Below, piece by piece: positions 1 to 9,851 of a DNA stretch of 64,000 nt. Positions within the stretch are counted from its first letter, which is position 1, and every line of letters starts with the position of its first letter. The notes below the pieces were generated by a model, which saw only the letters and a program-made list of their open reading frames with translations, made no database searches and had not been told where the DNA came from. Origin of the DNA: Holothuria scabra (Eukaryota; Echinodermata; Holothuroidea; Aspidochirotida; Holothuriidae); assembly GCA_037179385.1 (NCBI GenBank), contig CM074195.1:25261436-25325435 (forward strand), read 5' to 3'. The position numbers and the translations under genes are program-made.

Positions 1-1440
1 GCTCACTAAAATTCGTTTTAGAATTTAGCTGTTTCCTTTTAGGCCTAAGAACTACAATATAAGGTTGTCACAGACGAAACTGGAAATTCGCCCGAAAACT
101 TGTTACGTTTTTAGGACAAAGATTTGAAACTATATAGAGCCTATCTATAGTGGAGAAATTTTGGAATTAAATAAAAAAATGCATGGGTTTTTGTTAGGGT
201 GAGATTGAAAAGATTGAGGTAAATGTGTTTAATGAAATGTCTTTCAAGAGCATAAATAAGTAGAATGAAGGATGATTAAAGTTGTCTTGGGTTTTCCGTA
301 ATTCTGCGTAGTAGCCACCGAAATAGGAAAATTTGCTGAAAATCTTTGCCATTTTGAAAAAAATATTTATAAGTCTGAAGCTTATATAGGAGACAGACCT
401 AGGGGTAATTATTGAAGAATCTGACCTTCTTATAAGAAAAATCAAATAGGTCGCCGGGGCAACTTACTTGTAGTCAGACTGTTGGGGTTACTGAATATCA
501 TCATGCAGATTAAAGGTGTATAGAGCCAGAAACTTATTTTGAAGAAAAAGCTAAATAACTCAATTTTCATCTTATTTCTCTTCGGAGTGTCTCAATTTAC
601 ATTTTATGACTTTACTATTGCATATTCAATAAACCAATCAGTTATTTCGGATAAATTTCACATTTGAAGAGAAAAACATTGTCACATTACTGGCCAACAG
701 CCAATCATGAAACTGGACAGTCTACTACACTTCTTCAATTTGGGATGACTGCTCCTTCCCTTTAAGGTTCTCGCGCGATATTCGGGTGTTTCCTGATAAA
801 GGTAGGATTCCTTTTGACATAGCCTGTATTTGAAAATCTGGAGCTAACATATTGAAATAATTTCATGAAATTTTGAAAAAAGTGGTTTTAACTGTAGAGG
901 TAATCTGGATCTTATATTGATTTTATTATTTTTTTTTTATTTTTATATGGAATTAATATTTTGAATTTTGTTTTATTTATTTTTTTTTTTTTTGAAGAAT
1001 ATCTACTCGCAAGCAAAATATAGAATAACGTCACGGGGGAGGGGGAGACTGGAGCTTATCGGGCTTACGTTTTTTATCGTATGAATGAAGGCTTCTCGAC
1101 AAAATTTGATCTAAGTTCTCCCGACGGGAGGCTTCCCTGACGGCAGGGAGCATGCCCCGACTCCGCTGGCGCCACCCTTGGCTCCTGGAAAATGATAGGT
1201 GCAACATTTCTTCTAGGTGATCACGATTTGGCACCCCTAGAGGTGTCGGAAACTTGCCCTCGCTCCCCCGAGCTACGCCCGCCCACTGTGTAACTCCCAA
1301 AATGTCACGCGTCCTATCTAAGTTCACAAAACAAGCAGTTAGCAAAACCAGCAGAAAACTTGTCAGCTCTATAGGAAGGTTGGGGAAAGGATGATTCCTT
1401 ATTGCTTCAGAATGATCTGGATAGGTTATTTTCATGGTCT
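1..1440. other. No gene recognised; one hAT-end-like patch
   Basis: AT-rich non-coding sequence with poly-T runs near 925-995. On the minus strand, roughly 1110-1190, there is a GC-rich patch that reads GGGTGGCGCCAGCGGAGT and then a GGGGCATGCTCCC-like run. It resembles the left end of the hAT element at 34251 (CAGGGGTGGCGCCAGAGG), so it is probably a diverged relative. A 134-codon minus-strand open frame crosses it. I see no domain in that frame and do not call it a gene. Confidence 0.4.
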
Positions 1441-2350
1441 CAGACTTGGCAAATGTCTTTCAATTTAATGCTGATAAGTGCAAAGTCCTCCACTTTGGTT
1501 CTAAGAATTCCCACCATGATTATACTATATGAATAGTACTAATATGAACAAAGTTACTTCTGAGAAACACCTTGGTGTAGTTATTACGGGAGATTTAAAG
1601 CCATCTAGGTGGTGTGCAGCTACTGCTGCGAGGGCAAATAGGGTGCTTGGGTTGATCAGGAGGAATTTTAAGAGTTTTAGTAAAGAAATTATGCTAAATT
1701 TGTATAAGCAGCTGGTTAGACCCCATCTCGACTATGCTGCACAGGCCTGGAGTCCCTTCTTTGAAAAGGACAAATTGCTTTTAGAGCAAGTTCAGAAGAG
1801 AGCTACCCGACTCATACATGAGGTTAAAATCTACCTTATCCCCGAAGGCTAAGGCTGATTGGGCTTACCACTTTGGAGCTGAGAAGGATTAGGGGAGACA
1901 TGCTCCAGGTATACAAATTTCTGTCTGAAGGGAATCCTTTGTTAGCTTGCAGTTATTTAAAGGTCCAAAATAATCCTCGGGTTAGAGGCCATTGTAAAAA
2001 GCTTGAAAAGTCTTTTGCTAGACTTGACATTAGGAAGTTCAGTTTCTCTCATAGGGTTGTTAGTGAGTGGAATAGCCTGCCTGAGTGGGTTGTTAACTCC
2101 ACATCAGTGCAACGTTTTAAGGTTAATATTGACTTGCAAGTTTTTCCATGACTGTGGGAGAATCTAATCTTTCTGGGCTCGTTAGGTTTTGGTGGTTTGC
2201 TTTTGTTTTGGGGGGATTTCTGGATTACAGGGCATCTTATGGGGCCTTTACATCCCTCCTCTGCCCTTAAACCTGTTATGTTGTGTTGTGTTGTGTTGGG
2301 TCGTGTCGTGTCGTGTCGTTTTGGGTCGTGTCATGTCATGTCCTGTTATG
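1441..2350 (+). mobile_element. 3' fragment of a CR1-like LINE (reverse transcriptase C-terminus)
   Basis: Conceptual translation in shifting frames gives the end of a non-LTR retrotransposon polymerase. It starts with a DKCKVLHFG-like segment (about 1461-1520), continues with HLGVVI, RANRVLGLIRRNFKSF, LVRPHLDYAAQAWSP and QVQKRATRLI (1529-1840), and ends with LELRRIRGDMLQVYKFL and EWNSLPEWVV (1873-2151). These blocks are characteristic of the thumb and C-terminus of CR1/Jockey-group enzymes. There is a frameshift near 1525 and another near 1840-1870, so the copy is dead. It lacks the palm motifs and is 5'-truncated. After the stop at about 2149 come a short 3' UTR and a simple-sequence tail (TGTTG then TCGTG/TCATG repeats, 2277-2345), as expected for this clade. 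Confidence 0.85.
2277..2345. repeat. Pentanucleotide simple repeat (TGTTG/TCGTG)
   Basis: Runs of TGTTG that change to TCGTG and then TCATG. It lies directly 3' of the LINE fragment and is probably its tail. Confidence 0.8.
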
Positions 2351-2409
2351 TTAAATTGCCCATGCCATGAGTAATGTTACTGTTCACCCACTGTTCTATG
2401 GAAAGGAAT

Positions 2410-2890
2410 GGCCAGTCTGAAGCAGGCACAGGGATCCAGCCTCACATTCAGCCCCACATTCTGAAGCTAGCACAAGATTCGGCCCCGTGATTCGCCCAGC
2501 ACAGGATTCGCCATACATTCGCCCAGCACAGGATTCAGCCTCACATTCTGAAGCTAGCACAGGATTCGGCCCCACATTCGCCCAGCACAGGATTCGGCCT
2601 TACATTCGCACAGCACAGGATTTGACTTCACACTATTCGCCGAATCCGAATCCTGTGCTAGGCGAATCCTTTGCTGAGTGGGCGAATCCTGTGCTGGGCG
2701 AATCCTGTGCTGGGCGAATCCTGTGATAGGCGAATCCTGTGCTAGCATAGGATTCGTTTTTGATATGCACTGCATACCGTACATACCGTACAACGAATCC
2801 TGTGCTAAGTGAAAGTAAGCCGAATCCTCTGCTAGCTTGAGAATGTGGGGCTGAATGTGAGGCTGAATCCTGTGCCTGCTTCGGACTGGT
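2410..2890. mobile_element. Foldback element built of short repeats, with 8-bp target duplication
   Basis: The outer 60 bases of the two ends are reverse complements with few mismatches (left begins GCCAGTCTGAAGCAGGCACA, right ends mirror it). The interior is made of short units. The left half has CAGCACAGGATTCG-type units and the right half has their reverse complement CGAATCCTGTGCTG, so the whole 480 bp can fold into one long hairpin. AAAGGAAT occurs on both sides (2402-2409 and 2891-2898), a candidate target-site duplication of the length seen in hAT elements. No coding capacity is present; short open frames on both strands come from the repeat. Confidence 0.75.
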
Positions 2891-3161
2891 AAAGGAATAC
2901 ATGTAGCCTACGTCTACAGAAGTCCCGTCAAAGTAAATCAGGGAGGTCCTAAGTCATTTGAAGATTGGTACTACATAAAACAGAAAAACAAATATTGAAA
3001 TATACAAAAAGGGCCCTTTTAACAGGTTCAGTGAAGTGTTTTTACCATGACATTTTGACAATTTCACTAACATGTAACATTAGCTGTTTATAACTAATAA
3101 GAAATATTGTATTAACTAGTTCAGCGAAAAAATAGTAGCGTTGTGCATCTAGGCCTAGGAG

Positions 3162-4391
3162 TAGGGTTGTCGCACTAAAAATACGACTACACGAAAAATA
3201 TCAAACTTGAAGAATTTGACTGATTTACATTGTTAGGTACCCTTTTCTAAGCAACCATGCCAAATTTTATCAAAATCCGACCAGTACTTTTCAAAATATA
3301 GCCGATTTTATGTCTCCATAATCCTTACGATTTCTCCAAATCGCCGTATGCTTCAGTGTTACGATCTGCCTGCAAAAGTTGGTCAAAAACAACATCGTAA
3401 CTGCTCACTCAGACGCTTTGATTATTCATCACTGTGTTACGTACACCAGATGTGCCGGCGTGAATATGCAACGTTACTGGGCAAGACACTCAGTGATCAC
3501 GCGTCCGTGTCATGATAGCTTGCGTTCTGTGTACGTAACATGCATTAACAAGTCGCACATAGCCTGTTTACACACAGTCTATGCTATAGCAATCCGTACA
3601 CGTGCTTACGCACACGTACACAAGTACGTAATTTACTAACCGTACTTCGGTATTGCACGTACAGGTATATACAATGCCGTACTGTATGTAAGCATATTGG
3701 CGGGAAATCCCTAGTTGCTAAGTTGAACAATGGGTTCATACATAAACATATCAATGTCGGCTCAGTACAAAAGATGTAGGCGGGGATCAATGGGCTGTTT
3801 CATTTAAATCGAGCGTGCATCGGGGCTGAGCAAAAATTCATTTTTTTTTTCTTCGGAAATGGAAAGATCATAAAAAACGCTACAAAATGATACCTGGAAG
3901 CAATTGCGGATTTTTCTGGAACCCATTGTAACCATGTCACCAATGTTTTAAGCCAAAAAATGGTAAAGGAATATTATTTTTGGCGATCGCTTCCCTCCAT
4001 TAAAATGTAGAGTTCCTTTTCTTCTTTCTAATGATATAAGGGTTGTAGGGGTCAAAGGTTCAGCCCCAATGCACGATCAAGTCAAAGATGGCTGTGTGTT
4101 TACGTGTGACCAAAACACACTTTTGACTGTCACCGTTGCAACGATGCTTCAAAGGGATCGTAAGAAACTGTAACATATTTTTTCTTCTTTTTGTTTTTAA
4201 GCTTATTTGGTGAAATATTATAGTAGAAATATGTCTTTAGTGTACAAATTTTACAGTGCAGGCAAAATTTTGACAATTTTGAGTGTCGTAAATTCAGTTT
4301 TTAAACACACTGTTTTAGCGACTTCGTGTTTGGGGGTGAGTAGTTCCGCGAGAATTTTGGAGAAAAATTCTGTGTGCGTGCGACAACCCTA
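3162..4391. mobile_element. Non-autonomous DNA transposon, 14-bp TIRs
   Basis: TAGGGTTGTCGCAC at 3162-3175 is matched by its exact reverse complement at 4378-4391. CTAGGAG is present on both sides (3155-3161 and 4392-4398), a 7-base target duplication. The 1.2 kb interior has no convincing transposase; the 60-90 codon open frames in it show no known motif. The superfamily is not assigned. P-like elements make 7-8 base duplications, but the ends alone do not prove it. Confidence 0.7.
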
Positions 4392-4535
4392 CTAGGAGTA
4401 GGACCGTGTACAGTAAGTTACTATGCTTAACACTAACAGCAGGACCTACTCAAGTATGCAGTAAAACGAAGTGGACGTACAGTAGCATAGAGTCCTGTTC
4501 AAGGACTAGTTGTGCAGTGCTGAGTATATGTGAGA

Positions 4536-5819
4536 TTAGCCCTTGAACAGGGCTGTGTATTACGTTACATGGCCTAAGCTCATTACACTCCACATCACAG
4601 CCCTTGCCCCGCTAACACAGGGAATCCCATCACTAGGCGACCTTGGCCAGGGTCGTCATCTCTCACGTTCACAAATTACTATGTTTTCTCACCAAACTTT
4701 ACACAGATGACCTCTGGCACCGCATCCACCTTTCTGCATAAGCTGTTCACCCAGATTCGATGTTATAATGGTGTATTTTGCCTCGAAAAATTGAACGTAA
4801 CACTAACTCAATGCGCCATGTTGGCAAGCTTTCGAACGACTTTAGTAGTCGGTCTTCGATCTTACTAAACCACGCGCTGACACGGCTGGCTATGCCTTGT
4901 GTACCCGGACATGCGCTGACACGCTGGATGTTAATTTAGTTAACACGCTGGATGTTAATTTAGTTAACACTGATATTAATTTCATTAAATGCTATCATTA
5001 ATCATGTTATCATTACTGATTAGGAAGTAAAATACAAAGGACCATTGTGCCAATTTTTTTACTTTTGTTCGCAAAATGTTGCTATTCATTACACATGTTA
5101 GAATGGATCCTTGAGTTTTCCACTAGTGTCCGCGAAACGCCATGCACTGTCGTACAACTGAGTTTCACGCTCATGAGTTCAGCGCGTGGAACTTGAGACA
5201 GGGCGTACCAGCGCGTGTCAGCGGGTTCCAGCGCGCGGAACAGTAGGACCCGTCGTCTTCGTGATATCCACTTTGGGGTCAAAGGTCATACCAGGTGTTT
5301 CCACTTATTCAAAAAGTTTTCACACTTAGAGAAATTTTGTCAACGTTTCAACAATTTCAAAAACACTTAGAAGCTTCAAATACGAACAAACAAGAATTTT
5401 TCATATGAAATTTGCATTCATTAGGTGGAATGATCATTAAAGTTATCGATTAGGTGAAATGGTTACAACGTTCTAGGAATGATTTTTGACTATTTGCAAG
5501 TTCATGTAGAAACACTTATTGTACAAGGGCTCATTCAATCGAAGGAGTTTCTAACCAGAATGGAAGTGTCATTTTGCTGCATTTTGACCTCAGACTGTCT
5601 ATGAAAGCCGATTTATTGGTAACTTTTCGATTGAAAGTCACTTGCACATCATTTTGTGGTAGTATAAGTTTGATGTGTGTAATATTTGCCAGTTTAGAAC
5701 GTATTTTGTTCTGAAAGCCTAATTATGGGATTCCCTGTGTTAGCGGGGCAAGGGCTGTGATGTGGAGTGTAATGAGCTTAGGCCATGTAACGCAACACAC
5801 AGCCCTGTTCAAGGGCTAA
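4536..5819. mobile_element. Non-autonomous DNA transposon, 95-bp TIRs
   Basis: Left end 4536-4630 (begins TTAGCCCTTGAACAGGGC) and right end 5725-5819 are reverse complements over 95 bases with only a few differences. TGTGAGA flanks both sides (4529-4535 and 5820-5826), a 7-base target duplication. The interior includes a 25-bp tandem duplication near 4917-4970 (ACACGCTGGATGTTAATTTA, twice) and a GGGTCAAAGGTCA motif at 5276. No transposase is visible, so it depends on an enzyme coded elsewhere. Confidence 0.8.
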
Positions 5820-5826
5820 TGTGAGA

Positions 5827-5964
5827 TCATCATTGTCCATCTCTTGCATCCAAAATTCCAGAATATTCTTGCATAACAGAGGTTATGCCAGAGTATTACT
5901 TAGTTCCAGCTCATTATTTCTTTCACCCATTCAGCATTAGTATTTAAAGATGAACTTACCATGT
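5827..5964. other. Short spacer, nothing recognised
   Basis: AT-rich sequence between the TIR element and the LINE remnant. Confidence 0.5.
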
Positions 5965-7315
5965 CTCCTTAGTGTCTAAATCCCAATAAGGCTGTGGGCT
6001 ATGATGGTTTTCCGCCTCAGGGAGCTCCTAAAGTGATACTGTACATTAAGTTCTGAATCATTGACATATATTTTTAACTTGTCTTTCAAGGTGGGAATCT
6101 TTCCAGAAAAACTAAAAATTGCTAAAGTTGTCCCTATTTAGGCCTTCAAAAAAGGTGATCAAAATCAATTTGTCAATTACAGTACCACCCAGTTTCAGTT
6201 TTATCATGTTTCTCAAAACTTTTAAAAAGACTGATGTAGAGTACAAACTTTTCTCACAAAACACAACATTTGTTCTCACCAACAAATATGATAATTACAA
6301 TATCAGGCCTTGAAGGGCAGTTGTTTTACGATGCTAAGCGACCACGAATGTGGGAGCCAGCCAAGTTGGCTTATTAATTAATTACAACTTCACGTCGGGT
6401 GGCAACCAATTCAACAATTTGGATCAAATTTGGTATTTTTGTTTTTTTTCGAAAGGCCAGTTCAGATGGGTAAACCGTAGATTGCTCTTGGATGGAAAAC
6501 CCGCCTTACTTTGACTCGGCCAGGAATCAAACTCCAAATCTCCCGGTTGCTAAGCTTCACCGCTTCAAATGGCACCACCTTTATCCACTCGAAAAGCCAT
6601 AGCACCAGTAAACCAACAGCCAATATGGGTTTCGTCCAGGTCACTCAACTGAACTTGCTCTTATTGAAGCTGTTCAAAAATTATGCAGTTCTATTGAAAA
6701 TGATCTTACATGTATTGGGGTGTTTCTTGATCTTTCAAAGGCATTTGACACAATTGACCAACTTGAAGTTGAGTGCTATGGTATAAGAGGTATTTGCCTA
6801 AACTGGTTTAAAAGCTACTGTATCTCTCTGAAAGGTAACAATTTACATCATTTCGCAAGATAAAGTTAAAATTTTAAACTGCAAGATGTAGTGTACTGTA
6901 CCACGGGGCTCAATTCTTGTGCCCTTGCTCTTTATTATTTATATGAATGATATAACTTTGCTTTCTAACAAAGCAGAAGTACTGTTTGCTGATGATACAA
7001 ACAGTTTCTTCACTGGGAATGACCCTTATCAACTTGGAAGCAGTGTTGTTAATGAACTAAGCCTTTTCTCTAAGTAGTTCATAGCAAATTAGCTGTCTCT
7101 TACTATCAGGTAGACAAATTTTTTGGTAATTAATAAAATTCATCATCATGTATTCAATATCTCCATAAATGGACAAAAGCTTGATCCATCCAAATCTGCA
7201 AAACTTCTCTGTGTCATTACGTATTGACTGCAAGCTCACCTGGCAAGAGCACATCATATTTTTTCAAAAATTGCCAGAGGAATCGGAGTAATTGATAGGT
7301 TAAGACATTTGTTGC
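5965..7315 (+). mobile_element. LINE remnant A (reverse transcriptase fingers to thumb), interrupted by a SINE
   Basis: Translation gives LNPNKAVGYDGFPP (about 5968-6012), GIFPEKLKIAKVVPI (6092-6140) and KKGDQNQFVNY, then after an interruption YGFRPGHSTELALIEAVQ (from 6622), GVFLDLSKAFDTI (near 6720) and a degraded FADD region near 6990. These are the ordered blocks of a CR1/L2-type reverse transcriptase. Several stops and frameshifts break it. A SINE lies between the two halves (about 6288-6612). The thumb (KIARGIGVIDRLRHLLPKG) ends near 7315, where remnant B begins. Confidence 0.8.
6288..6612 (-). mobile_element. tRNA-derived SINE inserted in LINE A, reverse orientation
   Basis: It separates two parts of the same reverse transcriptase reading (ends near 6287, resumes near 6621). 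ACCAACA-like sequence occurs on both sides (6278-6284 and 6612-6618), a possible target duplication. On the minus strand near 6520-6580 it reads like a tRNA body (AGCAACCGGGAGATTTGGAG followed by TTTGATTCCTGG, a B-box-like block). Confidence 0.5.
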
Positions 7316-8560
7316 CAAAGGGTATTCTCCATACAAAGTACTCTTGTGTAGTGTGTGGTGTCCCTCAAGGATCCATTTTAGGACCACTCCTTTTTGTAAT
7401 TTATGTCAATGATATTTATCAAGTTTCTGAGAAGTGTTCTACCATATTGTTCGCTGATGACACCAATATTTTCTTCACTGGTCGTAATGCCAATTTACTA
7501 AAGGACATCATCTGTCAAGAACTTAAAGAATTTTACACATGGTTCTCAGCCAATAAACTTTCTCGCAATATCAGCAAGACCAACTTTATTGTTTTTGATA
7601 AAACTAAAGGCATTGTAAACAACTTACCATTTGACATTTCAATAGATGGGAATTATCTAAAAGGGTTCATAATACAACTTTTCTTGGGGTAATTATTGAC
7701 TCGGGGTTAACATGGAATGATCACGTTAAAGCTATATCAACTAAAATCGCCCGAGGTGTTGGAATTCTTTCTAAGATAAAGCATTTTCTACCTAAACAAG
7801 TTCTGCGTTTTTTATACTTTACTCTTATTCATCCCCACCTAACCTATTGTGTGACTGTATGGTCAGGTACCTCATCCTCTAATGTTAAGAAACTTTTTAC
7901 CCTCCAAAAGAAAGCAGTCCATCACATCTGTTGCGCTTCTTTTCATGATCACACCAGTAAGCTCTTTGCTTCTCTCAATATTCTAAATTTCCCTGATCTA
8001 ATTCATGTTCACATTGCTATGTTTGCATACTTTTCTGTTAATAGTTACAACCCTCCTGTTTTTGATAATTATTTTACGCCCAATAAGGACGTTCATTACT
8101 ATAATACTAGGCAAGCCTGTGATATGCATAAATCTCAACCCCGTACAAATATTTTCAAACAGTGCTTACGTTACTGAGCTACTGTAATACTATTTGGAAT
8201 TCTCTGTCAAATGCAATAAAACATCATCCTTCACCTTATTCATTTAAACACAATCTTAGTAATCATTGTTTTAAAACTATTGTTAAAGATGCTTAGGTAT
8301 GTTTTAAATAGTTGTACAATGTTGTTTCGCTATTTACTTGTATTCTATTAATGACATTTCTTTTCTTTATTTTTTCTTTTTTTTTTTCATTTCTTAATTA
8401 TTGTTTTGCTTTTTGGGGAGTGGATCTTCTAGTTAAGCCTTTATGCTTTTTAGACTACTTCCTTTCTCTTTTGTCAATTGTAAAGAATCTTAGTTTGTTC
8501 TATTTTGTATTTTTTATGGAAAAGAGAAAAAACAAATAAACGAAACAAAGCGAAACAAAA
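7316..8560 (+). mobile_element. LINE remnant B (reverse transcriptase palm to C-terminus plus 3' UTR)
   Basis: A second, better kept polymerase piece from the same or a close family as remnant A. It starts abruptly in the palm with VVCGVPQGSILGPLLFVIYV and FADDTNIFF (7345-7480), the catalytic FADD being intact. It continues through NTTFLGVIID (shifted frame near 7670), LIHPHLTYCVTVW (7815-7865), LQKKAVHHIC and HYYNTRQA (to 8120), and ends near 8295. Frameshifts lie near 7670 and 8165. The 3' UTR ends in an A-rich tail with AAACGAAACAAAGCGAAAC near 8535-8560. It lacks the N-terminal domains, so it is not active. Confidence 0.85.
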
Positions 8561-8686
8561 CGAATGGTTAACTTATCATACTGTTCAAGTGCATGCATTA
8601 CATGTTTTTGTCACTATGTGCATTTTGTTTGTGGGAAGCCTTGGGCTTTCATGGGTGGGAGGGGGAATGGGTGGGGTTGTGAGGGT

Positions 8687-9240
8687 TAGTTCTGGTCTTG
8701 TAATCTTAGTTCATTGAATTTTCCCTCCTTTTTTCTCTATATTCTTTTTCTTTATGCTGATTTGTGTTTGCAACACAGCTACTCTAGGTAACATGATTTT
8801 GTTGTATTGGGGAGAACTCTCGACAAGCCCCTCACAGTTTTTTAGTTTTACTTCTATCTACTTTAGTGGTAGGAATGTATTCATTATTTGTGTATCCATA
8901 CATTTTGATGATGTAGAAAAACAAATAAACGAAACAAAACAAAACTTCCCAGCAGGAGCAGTAGATCACTCAGTGGAGCCATATAGCTACCGATCAATCG
9001 ATCTTCAAAGTCACGTGATGAACTTTTTTGAAGAGCTCAACATGCTTTTACGGAAACACCTTACAAAAACTATGAACGTACATACAGCTTATATGTCTGT
9101 GTAAACACAGTGTACATAAGGAGTTTCCCAACCAGGGAAAGGTATAATAACTATGCTTGAACTTTGGTTTACTTTTCAATGGAGTAATAGAGTGGAGCCA
9201 CAGTGTAGTTCTGGTCTTGTAATCTTAGTTCATTGAATTT
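8687..9240. repeat. 35-bp perfect direct repeats flanking a second LINE-like tail
   Basis: The 35 bases at 8687-8721 (TAGTTCTGGTCTTGTAATCT and on) recur exactly at 9206-9240. Between them lies another LINE-type 3' tail (ACAAATAAACGAAACAAAAC near 8920-8946), almost the same as the tail of remnant B. No coding sequence is seen. Confidence 0.6.
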
Positions 9241-9298
9241 ATAACTTCATTACTTTTATCCTTTTGGCCTCACTACCGATGCCACCCAAAAATTTTCA

Positions 9299-9851
9299 TT
9301 AACCCTTTGACATTTATTGCTGCAATTTCCATAAACAGAATGATGTTGTTTAGCATATGCTGGGATGTAATAGCTTTAACATTAGGCCTTACATTAGTGC
9401 AAGCAGTCGACAGACTTTGAAAACTGGTATGATTATCTGTACAGTATTTTGATCTTCAAATTCCTCCAAATCCTCCCCAGATTTTTCAGGCAAATCATCC
9501 TCTTCCTCACTTTCATCTTGCCCTTCATCTCCTGAGTCACCCTAAATTTTGCTGATCTTTGAACTTCGGCACTATTTTCCGTGGGCACTGCCATTTTGTT
9601 TTAAAGTCAAGCATACCTTGTCTATATAGTCAAATGTTGTGTAATACTGTAGTGCCACCATTTTTAAGCATACTTTGCTAGCTTTTGTATGGTACAGTAG
9701 GTAGATGGGGGGCCATTTGTGCACATTTCGTGAAGGGCATAGCCTTTCAAAAAGTGAGTTGCTAAAACATGTTAATGTACTGTATGTGGTTAGCAGACTA
9801 TAGAAATATATAGAACACGTAAATGTAGGTGTTTAGCTGGCAAAGGGTTAC
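9299..9851 (-). mobile_element. Internally deleted piggyBac-like element
   Basis: The left end is TTAACCCTTTGACA and the right end mirrors it as GGCAAAGGGTTAC, one base off TTAA. Short inverted ends beginning CCCTTTG next to TTAA are typical of piggyBac. Inside, the minus strand has an ATG at about 9595 (MAVPTENSAEVQRSAKF), then one frame away an acidic stretch (GDSGDEGQDESEEEDDLPEK, near 9540-9480), resembling the acidic N-terminus of piggyBac transposases. The catalytic core is absent. The call rests on the ends and on composition, not on a transposase domain. Confidence 0.45.

Noticed and set aside
1031..1435. 134-codon minus-strand ORF as a gene
   Set aside because: Overlaps a hAT-end-like patch, has no domain and no splice context.
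2487..2902. Overlapping ORFs on both strands with repeated AQDS or STGF peptides
   Set aside because: Translation of the foldback element's short repeat.
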